A DNA stretch of 64,000 nt, taken from Emiliania huxleyi CCMP1516. Its lineage: Eukaryota > Haptophyta > Isochrysidales > Noelaerhabdaceae. Of this stretch, positions 44,541-54,249 are shown one piece after another. Within the stretch, counting starts at the first letter, position 1. Every line of letters starts with the position of its first letter. The DNA lies in NCBI RefSeq assembly GCF_000372725.1, contig NW_005201259.1:144151-208150 (forward strand), written 5' to 3'. The notes beneath the pieces were generated by a model. It worked only from the letters and a program-made list of their open reading frames with translations. It searched no databases and was not told the DNA's origin. The translations under genes and the position numbers were made by a program.

Positions 44541-46307
44541 ATGCCGGACCGGCATAAGACATACCGGCTTACGCTCACGCCTGCGACCGAGGCGGCGCTG
44601 CTGCGGCTGAAGGAGTGCGGAGAGAACAAGCAGCTGCTATCCCGTTGCGCGCTGTGGTGCAGCGGCGATGCCCTTGAGGCGCTCATCGTGCTCCAGAAGC
44701 TGCGCTATCCGTACCAGGTGGGCCAAGCTGGTGAGTGGGGTGAATGCATCTTGCCGGGGCCGTGGCAGGCGATCGAGTTCGACGACGTTCAGTGGCGAGC
44801 GGTTGCCGTGGTGCAGGGCGCATGGGTCCGTGACTGGACGCAACAGGGCAGGCGCACTGACCTTACCGTACAGGCCGAGCCGCTTCTCCCATCACTTCCC
44901 CCGCTTCAATCGCCGGATCAGCAGCAGCCTCTACCCGACCCAGCTGCGCTGCATCCCACACCGCAGCCGCCCCCGATGCCATGGGTGCCACGAGAAAGTT
45001 TTACGTGTGCCGGGCTCACCGACAAACCGCCAAGATTCTGGAGCTCACTGGCCGATGCTTTGCCCGCGCTGACGACACAGCCATGGTTCGATGAGAGTGC
45101 CGAGGCACAGGCAGAACGTCTACAGCTGCCTCTCCTAGACCCACGCAACGCCGACCACGACAACCACAAGTGGTCAGCGCAGCCGCCGGTCAAACGCGTG
45201 TGCTATCAATCAATGCGGCCGTGCGAATGGAAGCAGACGTGGTACACTGATGCATTCCAGTGGGTTGAGTACAAAACTGAGCTGGTGCGCTTCTTACATG
45301 CACTGCGTTGCATTGTCGATGGTACCACCGAGTACCTGGACGTCGAGTTTGCGCCTGAGATGTGGCGCTTGAGGGGCGGCGGCGTCAACTGCTACCCGTG
45401 CAAAAACGCGCGGGCGCGAGAGGAGTTTGACGAAGACCCGTGTGAGCTATGCGGTGCCGGGATGGAGGAGCCGTGCCAAGAGCACTGTGTCATTCCAAGG
45501 GCCGCACGCAACTGGTGGACTGCGTACGAGGCAGAGCTGAGCGGACAATGGCCGGCGTGGTGGAGCTCAGGCGGACTATCGGATTATTGGATTCCCCGCC
45601 GCGGCTGGTGCGTTGCACAGCGTACTCTACTGCGTGTGAAGCTGCTGCTGGCTCGCATGGTGCTCAACCGTGGCGACTCGCTGGCCATGCGATGCCTCAT
45701 TCTCGCTGGCACGCCCCCTACTCCCAAGTTTGCGGACCAGCACAAACCGCCACTCCACCAACGACTGCTGCACTTCCGCGGTGTGATCCACTTCAGCAAT
45801 TACGATGGTGCAGCAAAGGAGCTTGAGAGCATGCAGACGTCGACGTTGTATCCTGAACGTCGCAACATGGACATCAGCGAGATTGCAGCCAAGTACGGGA
45901 TAGCCTATGGCCCGCAGCCATTGCACTACATCATTGAGTCGAGCACGTTCAGCCGCAACCTGCTTGGTCACTCGCTCTCGCCATGCGACTTTAGCTATGA
46001 TCCGATTGTGGGTGGCGAATTTACTGATCACCTCTGCCGACGCCAGGATGGCATGTTTGATCCGGGCGAAGTGGGTGACCACTCGCTGGCGCGTGGCGGG
46101 CACGGCTCTCTCTGGCGACACAAGTGGGGTGAGCCGCCGCCTGCGTGGCCCGAGACAGACACTAACCTACCTGCACCGTATCGTCCCACAGCAGAGAGGG
46201 TTGCGCGCATCTGCCGTGAGCGCGTGCTTCATCTTCTCTTTCCAGCGAAGCTTCGCGCTGAAGTAGAAGCTGGTGCGCCAACGCGAGGTAGCGCTAGTCA
46301 ACGATAG
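44541..46307 (+). CDS. Orphan 588-residue protein flanked by direct repeats
   Basis: Unrecognised. The frame is open from 44427, but only from GTG; the first ATG is 44541 (MPDRHKTYRLTLTPATEAAL), giving 588 residues. Composition is normal, with many Trp and paired Cys, so it looks like a real folded protein. Features: ALWCSGDALEALIVLQKLRY early; a Pro-rich hinge near residue 150 (PDQQQPLPDPAALHPTPQPP); a Cys cluster NCYPCKNAR then PCELCGAG and EPCQEHC near 310-345, possibly zinc-binding; and RTLLRVKLLLARMVLNRGDS near 400. No reverse transcriptase, integrase or transposase catalytic triad could be found. It lies between direct repeats of about 250 bp, and its 5' end is duplicated and broken at 42225-42460. 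This suggests a mobile or recently amplified unit. Intronless. Confidence 0.65.
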   Translation: MPDRHKTYRLTLTPATEAALLRLKECGENKQLLSRCALWCSGDALEALIVLQKLRYPYQVGQAGEWGECILPGPWQAIEFDDVQWRAVAVVQGAWVRDWTQQGRRTDLTVQAEPLLPSLPPLQSPDQQQPLPDPAALHPTPQPPPMPWVPRESFTCAGLTDKPPRFWSSLADALPALTTQPWFDESAEAQAERLQLPLLDPRNADHDNHKWSAQPPVKRVCYQSMRPCEWKQTWYTDAFQWVEYKTELVRFLHALRCIVDGTTEYLDVEFAPEMWRLRGGGVNCYPCKNARAREEFDEDPCELCGAGMEEPCQEHCVIPRAARNWWTAYEAELSGQWPAWWSSGGLSDYWIPRRGWCVAQRTLLRVKLLLARMVLNRGDSLAMRCLILAGTPPTPKFADQHKPPLHQRLLHFRGVIHFSNYDGAAKELESMQTSTLYPERRNMDISEIAAKYGIAYGPQPLHYIIESSTFSRNLLGHSLSPCDFSYDPIVGGEFTDHLCRRQDGMFDPGEVGDHSLARGGHGSLWRHKWGEPPPAWPETDTNLPAPYRPTAERVARICRERVLHLLFPAKLRAEVEAGAPTRGSASQR

Positions 46308-46429
46308 GAAGTGGTAGACGCCCGAGGGTGGGCGACGGCTAGCACCACACTTCTCCCCTAACTCTGGTTCCGTGCTTAGAGCCTACTGTATACTTGATGC
46401 AGAGCTTTCCGACGTCATTGTGTTTGCCG

Positions 46430-46690
46430 CTCCGCGCTCGACGCCCGCCGCCGCGCGCGCCCGCGCGCCACCCCTTTTCGCTTTTGCGCAGCAACACCTT
46501 AAATTTCATGGCCCTCCAAATTCGGGTCGGAGCGTAGCGGAGTGGGCCCCGAGTTTGAAAACGGCGACGGACGCTTGCGTCCTAGCCGCCAACAACGCCT
46601 CCCCGGCGCAGAGGGGCCCCCGGAGGGACGCTCAACCGCTCCACGCCACGCCGCTTGCGGCGGTCCTATTCCACGCTCGCGGGGGCCGGT
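46430..46690 (+). repeat. Direct repeat D, copy 2 (downstream of the orphan gene)
   Basis: Same blocks as 44045-44320, with a deletion of CCTCCAAAT and of part of CACGCACCACGTCG. It is followed by TTTCCCATAAGTAGGGTAGG (46697), a short piece shared with the MITEs at 54073 and 59873. Confidence 0.88.
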
Positions 46691-47440
46691 TCTATCGTTT
46701 CCCATAAGTAGGGTAGGTGGTTGGGCGGGCACTGTTGGTGGTGGTGCGCACTCTGCGCAGCGCCACCAGCGGCGCGTCGGAGTGGCGGCCGCCACTGGTG
46801 TGGTGCAGAGCGGTTCCTCTCCGGAGAGCCCCAGTCACCACCGGCGGCCGCCTTCAACTCCCCGAGCGGGGCCCTGGGACCGAGGGCGCGCTCGGCTTCC
46901 TGCGCTTTGCGCAAGCGCAGGGTCACAACCCCTGGGCCAGTTGTTGGTGGTTAACCACCTCAAGGCCAGCGCGCGGGCGATGGAATGACTCCAGCAGCTC
47001 AAGGGCTCAAAGTACTCCGGCGCGCGCGCGCGCGCGCCACCGCCCCCGGCGCGGGGTGGGATATCAGTTCGTGTGAGTTCTGTGGCCCCATCCCTATGCC
47101 CCACCTTCTTCTCCGTTGCCAGTCCCCGAGAACCCCACTATATAGCGCCACCTCGTGAGCTGTCCTGTGAGCTGTGTGCTGTGTGTCCAGCAGTCCGGAC
47201 CCGGTGATACGGCCGGTGACACGTGCCTCGTGTCGGCTCCCGAGCCAACCAATCGTGTGCAACGTGTGTGTGCGTGTGGGCCCGTCCTCCTTGCTTGGAG
47301 GTGTGTAAGACTGATGACTGACTGAGGGTAGGTGGGAGGCAGAGTTTGTGTCGTAGGTGTGAAGAGTCCCCCGGGCCGCGCCGCACCAGCGGAGTCTCCG
47401 GCGGCCAGAGCCAGGGCGGCATAACTCTATCGAAGAAGTT
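46691..47440. other. Intergenic, no gene seen
   Basis: Alternating GCGCGCGCGC at 47020-47035 and a GTGTGTGCGTGTG patch near 47265. No coding motif. Confidence 0.45.
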
Positions 47441-48261
47441 ATGCCCGAGCTTAAGCTCGAGACTGGGAACACTGAGGAGCAGTGGGCGATGCTCAGTGCG
47501 CTCGCGCATACGACCGCGGCCGCGCCGGCGGCCAAGCAGTCTCCGACTGCCGACCAAATTGTCGGGGAGTTTGTCGCTGCGCTCGCCGCCAAGCAGCCGA
47601 CGCCCGGCGGCGGCGCTGCGGCTGCCGTCGGCGCGGCCGTCGGTGCAGCCGCCGCGGCGATGGCCGCCGCGTACACGACACGGAAGAAGGACCGCGAGTC
47701 TGGCGCCGCAGCAGCGGCAGAGGCCCTGATTGCAACGCTGGACACGGCAGCGGTGCTGGCGGCGGCGGACGCGGACGCCGTGGCGTACGCCGACCTGCAG
47801 CGCTCGTGGAAGGACGCGGACATGTCGGCCGAGGAGAAGGCCGCGGTGGAGGCACGCGCGCTGGCGGTGCCGGTCCAGCTGGTCGAACGGTGAGGAGAAC
47901 AGAGAGAGAGGAAGGAGACACGCACCAGTCTGGGACGCCGGCCTGACCGCCTCGCAGGTGCCACGCGTACGTGCTCGCCATCCAAGCCTTCCTCCCCTCG
48001 TGCAACCCAAACATCACCTCGGATGCAAAGGCGGCCCTCACCGCTCACCACTCACCCTCTGCCCGGCCCTCAGTGACTCCCGCCCCCACCACGCCCCTCG
48101 CAAAGGTTGGTATCCACCAGCTCGCGGGCGCGGCGCGAGCAGCCTTCCAGACGGCGCTCGTCAACTCTCCGCCGGCCGCCGAGCGCGAACGGCTGCGCGG
48201 GCTGCTGCGCGAGATGCGGGAGGTCGAGGAGGCGCTGCTCGAGGGCGAGGCGTGTCCGTGA
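47441..48261 (+). CDS. Cyclodeaminase/cyclohydrolase-family protein (formiminotransferase-cyclodeaminase C-domain type)
   Basis: Stand-alone protein of the FTCD_C family, likely acting on a formimino- or methenyl-tetrahydrofolate. The ATG at 47441 opens MPELKLETGNTEEQWAML, then IVGEFVAALAAKQPTPGGGA with the diagnostic TPGGG turn, then a helical bundle with DADAVAYADLQRSWKDAD. Exon 1 ends at 47889; a GT-AG intron leads to exon 2 (47958-48030), HAYVLAIQAFLPSCNPNITS, matching the family's GNPN-SD stretch. A 75-nt intron (48031-48105), in frame and starting with GC, separates it from exon 3 (VGIHQLAGAARAAFQTALVN to stop 48259). Spliced length is 225 residues, the usual size of the cyclodeaminase domain alone. 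The formiminotransferase half is not present. No targeting peptide. Confidence 0.85.
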
Positions 48262-48675
48262 GACAGTCAGTGTCCAGACACAATCTCTCGCGCTCTGTGC
48301 ACAGGGTAATCTGTGTGATGCTGATGGGACACACAGCTCACACTCAGGGAGGGGGGGGCCTCGGCTCTCCTGAGACTCTCTGCGGAGAGGAGGGGCCTCG
48401 AGTCCCTCGAGCGGAAGCAGGCTCTTGTAATAGCCGAGGAGCCAGGCGAGAGCGGCGGGATCACGCTCATCACACCACGCAACTCATTTTTTTGCTTTCA
48501 ACACCGCGACGGTCGGGCGCGCGGGAGCGGTGAACGCCGCACGGCGCCCCCGTCTCTCGCGTCTCGGTCTCCGTCGCTCATCTCTCGCGCGCCAGCTCCA
48601 CGGCGCGCTGCTCAACTGTCTCTCACCTAGCGGGAGCCCACGGTGGGGGGGTGTCTCCACCTTACGCAACGTCCC
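48262..48675. other. Space between convergent genes
   Basis: Convergent 3' ends: the cyclodeaminase gene stops at 48261 and the uL29m gene at 48676. GAGAGGAGGGGCCTCGAGTC and a TTTTTTT run at 48488. No gene. Confidence 0.5.
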
Positions 48676-49269
48676 TCAGCCGCCGTGCGCGCCCGCTGCC
48701 GCGCCGGCGCCCACTGCCTCCCCATGCTCTCCCTCCGCGGCTGCGAGCGCCTTTTGCCGCCTGCGCTGCCGCTTCGTGAGGAGATCCCCGCGCCGCATCG
48801 CCGTCTCGGCGGATCGCTGTCGCTCCCCGAGGACGACCTTGATCATCGCCATCGACTTGCGCGTCATGCGCGCCCGCTCGGGGTGCGGCATCGTCGTTTT
48901 GCGCCGTTCGTGCAGCAGCTTGACCGACGCGAGCATGTTTCGCTCGCGGAGCAGCACGGCCCATAGCTTCTGCAGGTCAGCGTCGCTCTTGAGCCGGATC
49001 TCGGCGGCGGACCAGCGGCGGCCGGGTGGAGGCAGCTTCGGATCCACCTCGTACGGATCCACAAACGCCTCCAGGTACGGCGCAAGAGACGGTGCTTCGC
49101 TAGCGTCGCCGCCGCTGCCGTCCTCGTCGCCCGACGGCTCGGGACCCGTGCTCAGCGGGCGGAGAAGCGGCGAGGGCGCACCGGCGGGGCGGTGCAGGCG
49201 AGCTCCTCCCAAGGCGGCGCCTCGCACAGTGAGGCGCGACGCGCCGCGAGAGAGTGGGCGCAACAACAT
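48676..49269 (-). CDS. MRPL47: Mitochondrial large-subunit ribosomal protein uL29m (L47)
   Basis: Component of the mitoribosome large subunit near the exit tunnel. The 197-residue product starts at ATG 49269 with an Arg/Leu/Ser presequence (MLLRPLSRGASRLTVRG) fitting mitochondrial import. After an acidic spacer comes the family core: GRRWSAAEIRLKSDADLQKL, WAVLLRERNMLASVKLLHER and the MTRKSMAMIKVVLGERQR segment, matching the L47 pattern of a Trp-Tyr/Ala-Val-Leu-Leu helix followed by PxR-xxK. The Ala/Gly-rich tail is not conserved. Intronless. The next gene (SmF) is divergent, about 480 bp away. Confidence 0.93.
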   Translation of the reverse strand: MLLRPLSRGASRLTVRGAALGGARLHRPAGAPSPLLRPLSTGPEPSGDEDGSGGDASEAPSLAPYLEAFVDPYEVDPKLPPPGRRWSAAEIRLKSDADLQKLWAVLLRERNMLASVKLLHERRKTTMPHPERARMTRKSMAMIKVVLGERQRSAETAMRRGDLLTKRQRRRQKALAAAEGEHGEAVGAGAAAGAHGG

Positions 49270-49747
49270 ATCCTACATACTCGAGTATGTGGTGTGTACG
49301 GTCGGCCCAGGGGCGTGGTTGAGGGGTTGGTTGAGGCCCCCCCTGTTGAGTATATGAGCGACCCACCTCGAGGGTTGCTCCTGACTCTGGCCTTTTCTGG
49401 GTCACGTAGCCACACCTCGCCTCCTTGGTGCGAGTGGCTGCCAGTTCGACTCTGGGGAGGATCGAACCATCAACATGGTACCTCCGGTGAGATCTCCCAG
49501 GTCGTCGGCGGTCTAGGGATGGGGAAGGAGGACAGGGTCCCCACCTGCACGAGCAGGATTTTGGAAGGACGATCAGGGGGACAGGTGGGGCTCTCCTGCT
49601 CCTGACAAGGGTAGGGACAGAAGGCTCCTACGCGCGCCCGGCCCCACCAAGGTTTTTCTCGCCCGCCTCGCCGCCCAACCACGTGGCAGATTTTTTTCAA
49701 CCAGCGCAGGCGTGCGCCCTACGAGCCGAGCCCTTCACCTTTGAGCG
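49270..49747. other. Bidirectional intergenic region
   Basis: Between the divergent uL29m and SmF genes. It contains a palindromic TACATACTCGAGTATGTGG (49273-49291) and CCAGTTCGACTCTGGGG (49443), which resembles a T-arm but has no matching acceptor stem. No gene. Confidence 0.5.
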
Positions 49748-50598
49748 ATGTCCACAGTGAGCGCCTGCCTCTCCCGCTACCATCCCGCCCTGGCCTCCGT
49801 CGCCCCTCGCCGCCGCCACTCTCGCCGCCGCCCAAAACTCCGCTTCCGCCCACGCCGCCCCCCACGCTCGCCGCCGCCGCCCACACCGCCACCACCAATC
49901 CCTCCGCCCCCACGCCGCCCCCACCTTCGCCGCCTCCTGCCTCTCCGCGCCGCCCTCCCCACGCCGGCGGCACCAGCCCCTTCGCCGCCCACGCCGCCTT
50001 CACCCTCGCCGCCGCCGCCCTCGCCGCCGCCCTCCCGCGCCCTCCTGCGCCACTGCCCTCCTGCGCCGCCGCCACCAGCCCCTCCGCCACCCCACCGCGG
50101 TTGCGCGCCCCCCCTCCCGCCCCCAAACCAACGCCCTTTGCCTCCCGTAGGTGCCCGTCAATCCCAAGCCCTTCCTCAACGACCTCACTGGCAAGCCCAT
50201 CATCGCCAAGCTCAAGTGGGGCATGGAGTACAAGGGCGCGCGCCCGCGCACTGCCAATCGCCGCCGCCCGCGCCCGCCGCCGCCCGGCCTCTGCCTGCCG
50301 AGGAGCCGCTTATCTTCCGCCCGCCTGCGCCGCCGCCGCCGCCACGTGCGCCGCAGCCGAGCGGCTTCCGGACATCCCCCCCCCCCCCGCCCCCCAGGCT
50401 ACCTCGTCTCTGTCGATTCGTACATGAACTTGCAGGCACCACTGATCCCCCCTGCCCCCGCCCCTGCCTCGCATCTGAAGCCATTCGCCGTGCCACGCCG
50501 TGGTACGCCATGCTACGCCGCCCTCGCCTCCGCCCCTTGCCCCCCTCGCCGCCGCCGCTCCCTCGCCGCCGCCGCTCCTCGCCGCCGCCGCTCCTCGC

Positions 50599-50629
<31 letters not shown>

Positions 50630-50923
50630 GCTCCTGCACCCGCCGCTTGCGTACTCCGACCCTTGACTCGGCTCGGACCCCTGACTGCGCCCACCGCTGC
50701 TGCAGATGGCGAGCACAGAGGAGTGGATCGACGGCGAGTTCTCGGGAAACCTGGGCGAGGTGCGGGCAAAGGGAGGGGGGCTTTGCTTGCTTGCTTGCTG
50801 CTGCTGCTGCTGCTGCTGCTGCACGTGACGCAATCTCCCCTCCTCGGCCATGCCCCGCAGGTGCTCATCCGGTGCAACAACGTGCTGTACATGCGTGGCT
50901 TGCCCGAGGAGGACGACGAGTGA
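49748..50923 (+). CDS. SNRPF: Small nuclear ribonucleoprotein F (SmF), five exons
   Basis: Core spliceosomal Sm-ring protein. Exons: 49748-49756 (only ATG TCC ACA, MST), 50151-50235, 50398-50435, 50706-50759 and 50861-50923. The spliced product is 82 residues, close to the usual 86. It contains [57 protein letters not shown] and [20 protein letters not shown], which are the Sm1 and Sm2 motifs. Intron 1 (394 nt) is GT-AG and CCG/Pro-codon rich, which makes long false frames. Introns 2 (50236) and 3 (50436) begin with GC, while intron 4 (50760) begins with GT and holds a CTTG then CTG run. The gene is unmistakable because exon order and phase reconstruct the protein exactly. Confidence 0.95.
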
Positions 50924-51129
50924 GGTGGCGAGTCTCTTCTTCTTACCTCTCTAACTTTGCGCGCTGCGCTGTTCACCCCTGTTATCTCTGTTGGCTGTAG
51001 TAATTTCAGTGCCGAGGCCCGCCTTTGTATGCACTAAAATAGCCGTGCGCGACGCGCCTCCGCCCGGTCGTCGTGCGCCGAGGTGCGAGGTCGCCGTCGC
51101 GCGTCGGGGCCTGACACACGCAAACCAAT

Positions 51130-51350
51130 GGCCAATGCGTCTAAAGAAAGAAAGAAAGAAAACAGACAACCCAAGGGAGGGATGGGAGGACGGCACGCCG
51201 CCACCACACAGGGATTTTAAGGAGAGAGGTGTGGTGCGCCAATGCGTAAGAAAGAAAGAAAGAAAACAGACAACCCAAGGGAGGGATGGGAGAACGGCAC
51301 GCCGCCACCACACAGGGATTTTAAGGAGAGGGGTGTGATGCGCCAATGCG
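51130..51350 (+). repeat. Tandem pair of the AAAGAAAG / CACGCCGCCACCACACAGGG repeat
   Basis: Two units, about 51132-51240 and 51241-51347. Each has AAGAAAGAAAGAAAACAGAC, AACCCAAGGGAGGGATGGGA, GCCGCCACCACACAGGGATT and GAGAGGTGTGRTGCGCCAAT. A third unit is at 5362-5480. The second unit ends about 140 bp before the next ATG, so it may form part of that promoter region. Confidence 0.88.
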
Positions 51351-51486
51351 TCTGATTAAACTGCTGCCTCGGGAAATTCTTTTTTGCTTGACGCTACCCA
51401 ACCGCGGCGTGAGCCGTGAGATACGGTAGGGTGCTCCTGCTGACCTTTTCTTGGGAGCCAGCAGCCGCTCGCGCGCAAGCCCCGCG

Positions 51487-52032
51487 ATGGTGTTGAGCTG
51501 CATGCGATTCGCCCTTTTCGTGCTCCCATGCGCCGCGGCCCGCCTAATCCAGCCCCGCCGTGCCTTCCTCGCTGTCCCAGCCTCGCTTCTGCCTGTGATG
51601 CGCCGCAGCGATGCGGCGGTGGCCGCACCGTCAAAGGCGGCATCGCCGGCGGCGGCAAAGCAGCAGATTCTCGCTGGCTATGACGAACTAGGAAGGCTCC
51701 TCCGCGACTTTGAGGCGGTGGTGTCGGGTGGTGGCGGCGATGGCGTTCGCCGTGTCCTCGGCACGGTGGGCACTGTAAGCCCCGTGTACCTGATCGAGCC
51801 GGCGTTCCGGCTACTCTTCGACGAGGACGAGAGCCTGCCGATGGAGTACATCGAGACGGTCGAGTCGCTCATGCGCAATCTGGCAGCCGCGGACAGCGAG
51901 GCGTACTCGGCTATCTTCATCGAATTTTCGTCGGCAAAGGGCAAGCCGGCCGACTACTTTGGGCGCTCTAAGCAGGCGGTCGCTCGTGCGAGAGATGACT
52001 GGAGGCAGTTGATGGACTACCTGAGCATGTGA
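51487..52032 (+). CDS. Probable plastid (lumen-type) protein, unnamed family
   Basis: The frame opens upstream only from GTG; the ATG at 51487 is used (181 residues). The N-terminus reads MVLSCMRFALFVLPCAAA, a signal peptide, then RLIQPRRAFLAVPASLLPV. This has the look of a transit peptide plus a second hydrophobic (RR-type) lumen signal, as in algae with secondary plastids. The mature part is all-helical: LAGYDELGRLLRDFEAVV, VRRVLGTVGTVSPVYLIEPA, DESLPMEYIETVESLMRNLA, and YFGRSKQAVARARDDWRQLM. It resembles small algal thylakoid-associated proteins, but I cannot name the family. Single exon. Confidence 0.65.
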   Translation: MVLSCMRFALFVLPCAAARLIQPRRAFLAVPASLLPVMRRSDAAVAAPSKAASPAAAKQQILAGYDELGRLLRDFEAVVSGGGGDGVRRVLGTVGTVSPVYLIEPAFRLLFDEDESLPMEYIETVESLMRNLAAADSEAYSAIFIEFSSAKGKPADYFGRSKQAVARARDDWRQLMDYLSM

Positions 52033-52457
52033 GGGCGTAACGAAACAAGTTACCTGCGCGCGCGCTTCCCCGATCGCCGATGCAATCGCAGCTAGAGAGG
52101 AGCGGACAGAGGTCTCTGCCTTCACCGTCTTGGTCTTGGTTTCGTGTGTAATGGCCGTGTGTACGCTTGTGGCGCGATACACTCTATTAAATCTACATGG
52201 GACGCGAGCGCGACCGAGACAAAGTGACAAACACACACACGCGCGCGCGCATCTCGCACAAGCGAGAAACCACAAGAGCTAAGAGAGGACACATCCGGAA
52301 GGAAATTCTGAGAAGAAGAACGGAAGAAGCTAGCGCGCGTATCTCGCCGCGCGGCTGAGAGATTTACGTTGCTCCAACAACGTCCGTCTGGGAGTCAGAG
52401 GATTTGTGGGGGCGAGCCAGGGGGAGACCGCCGTCGGGGCGCGCCGACCTGTCCACA
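52033..52457. other. Space between convergent genes
   Basis: ACAAACACACACACGCGCGC microsatellite at 52229-52250 and a likely 3' region. No gene. Confidence 0.5.
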
Positions 52458-53195
52458 TCACGCGAGGAGGCTTTTCTCCGGCTCGAACGGCCGCTCGGTC
52501 TCGGTCGGCACCGGCTCGGGCCTTCCGGTGAGGTGATGTGCAAAGGCTTTGGCCGCCTCGGCAGTGCTCGGGTAGTCCACGATGGCCTGGAGCAACCTGC
52601 GGCCGAGCGTCTCGTCGCTGCACTCGAGCGTCTCGAGGCTGCACTCCTCTGCCACACCAGCGTACAGAAAGAGCCGATGCCGTCCGCCCGTGGGCGGGTA
52701 GGAGATCATGCGCGACCGGCAGAGCCCGCCGTCGCACGAGAAGTGGCACTCGATGTACTGGTTGACCGCGCCGACGACTGCTGCAAAGCGAGCTTCCTCC
52801 TCAAGCGTGCGGCTTTCGGTGAAGGGAGGAGCCTCCGGGCCGGCTGCGGTGGGATGTAGAAGACTCTCCAGGTCTACCTCGCCCCTCTCCACCGCGCCAG
52901 CAGCCTCCCCGCCTCCGGATGGCGACTCACGTGGCTGGCACGGCTCGGACGCTGCCGCGGGTGCCTGGGCACCAAGGTGGAACGTTGGTGCGTCGTTCGA
53001 TGCCAGCGGTAGCTCAATCCGGCACTCGAGCCGGCCCGAATCCTGGTCGTAAGTCGTGTGAAGAGAGGTTGCACCGACGGCCCTCGCCTGCCGCAGATGA
53101 GCAGCAAGCACCGCCTCGCAAGCAGGCCCGATTGGAACGGCGGGCCGGGCGGGCCGAGGTACGGCCACGGTGACGAGTAGGTACGCGAGGGACAT
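52458..53195 (-). CDS. Hypothetical protein, 245 residues
   Basis: Not recognised. ATG 53195 opens MSLAYLLVTVAVPRPARPAV. Two folded-looking parts flank a Pro/Ser/Gly-rich middle: residues 25-70 (ACEAVLAAHLRQARAVGATS, LHTTYDQDSGRLECRIELPL) and residues 125-225 (VNQYIECHFSCDGGLCRSRM, HRLFLYAGVAEECSLETLEC, RRLLQAIVDYPSTAEAAKAF). Several cysteines cluster in the second part. The charged C-terminus ends EPEKSLLA. The real start and exon limits are uncertain. Confidence 0.5.
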   Translation of the reverse strand: MSLAYLLVTVAVPRPARPAVPIGPACEAVLAAHLRQARAVGATSLHTTYDQDSGRLECRIELPLASNDAPTFHLGAQAPAAASEPCQPRESPSGGGEAAGAVERGEVDLESLLHPTAAGPEAPPFTESRTLEEEARFAAVVGAVNQYIECHFSCDGGLCRSRMISYPPTGGRHRLFLYAGVAEECSLETLECSDETLGRRLLQAIVDYPSTAEAAKAFAHHLTGRPEPVPTETERPFEPEKSLLA

Positions 53196-53322
53196 CGGTT
53201 CACTTCGTCCCTCTGGCTTCGGCTGGATCCGGATGCGCGGCAGAGAGCTTTGAGAGTGATTGTCGCGGTTTTATCGTTTCGCCGAAAAAAAGAATTTCTT
53301 CCCTGCAGAAGGACCGACAGAG

Positions 53323-54189
53323 CAGGTACTTTTTTGCTTGGGTGGGCCTCATCACGGGGTAGGTAGGGTAGGTCTGGGCCCTCCCGTCGGGTTTTTCCCT
53401 CTCTTCACGCTGGCTGGAATTTTCACAGCAGAAAAAGAAATTTTTCGGAAATCACGATGTCAAACGTCCCCAAATGGGTAATCTGATGCTTGTAGGGCCT
53501 GAGAGTGGCCTGCCATGTCACAGGAAGGACTGTGGTTGCAGGAGAGTACCACCACCCATCACTTTAGTTGGTTACCGTCGGGTCTCTATTTTAAGACCAG
53601 GTAAACAGCAATAGATCCGGCCCTCAAGCGGCCTAATCGATACCCGGCCCTCACGGAATCGGTCCCTCGTTGTACAGCAATCGATCCTTCACACTGCCCG
53701 CGCTGCCAAACTTGCCGAGAATCGGTCCCCATGTTACCTGTGGCGCGGCATGAATGTACTGGCATGAATGTACTGTTGGGTGAGTGTACCCTTGCATCCC
53801 GCCAGTGTGATGTATCTGCTGTGCCGAACGTGCGCGTTTGGCATGTGGAACCTCTCACCTGGTGCGTGGCAACGGGCCCCCTGTGGCTGTGCCCCCTCCC
53901 CCCCCCCCGCCCGGGTGTCTAGCAATTGGTCCCTTGGCAAGCGCGAATCGGTCCCCCTGGCTCCAGGAACTGATCCGGCACTACACCCGGATCTATTGCT
54001 GTTTACCTGGTCTTAAAATAGAGACCCGACGGTAGTACCCCACCTTCACCCGTCCCACGATTTCTTTTTTAGTTTCCCATAAGTAGGGTAGGTAGGTAGG
54101 TAGGTAGGGGCACCGCAGGGGCCGGTCAGGTTTTTGCAGAATTTCATGAACATGATGAGGCCCACCCAAGCAAAAAAAGTACACACCTG
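53323..54189. mobile_element. Outer MITE with 7-bp target duplication, split by a nested element
   Basis: It begins CAGGTACTTTTTTGCTTGGG and ends in the near reverse complement (CCCAAGCAAAAAAAGTACAC plus ACCTG). GACAGAG flanks both sides (53316-53322 and 54190-54196). The outer sequence matches 59579-60036, which has no internal insertion. It contains TAGG repeats (54084-54110). No coding capacity. Confidence 0.88.
53573..54034. mobile_element. Nested TA-flanked MITE inside the 53.3-kb element
   Basis: About 45 bp of perfect inverted repeats (CCGTCGGGTCTCTATTTTAA inward to AGATCCGG) at 53575-53619 and 53988-54032, with TA on both sides. The 59.8-kb copy of the outer element shows the uninterrupted sequence TTAGTTGGTATAGTAG at the equivalent point. 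The interior repeats GATCCGGC / AATCGGTCCC words and has no transposase. Confidence 0.9.
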
Positions 54190-54249
54190 GACAGAGGTGC
54201 GAAAAAAGAATTATCCGCAAATCGGCTCCATGTTAAGCGGCCGAGTCAG

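Noticed and set aside
49440-49470. CCAGTTCGACTCTGG resembles a tRNA T-arm
   Set aside because: The following bases do not pair with any stretch 55-70 bp upstream as an acceptor stem.
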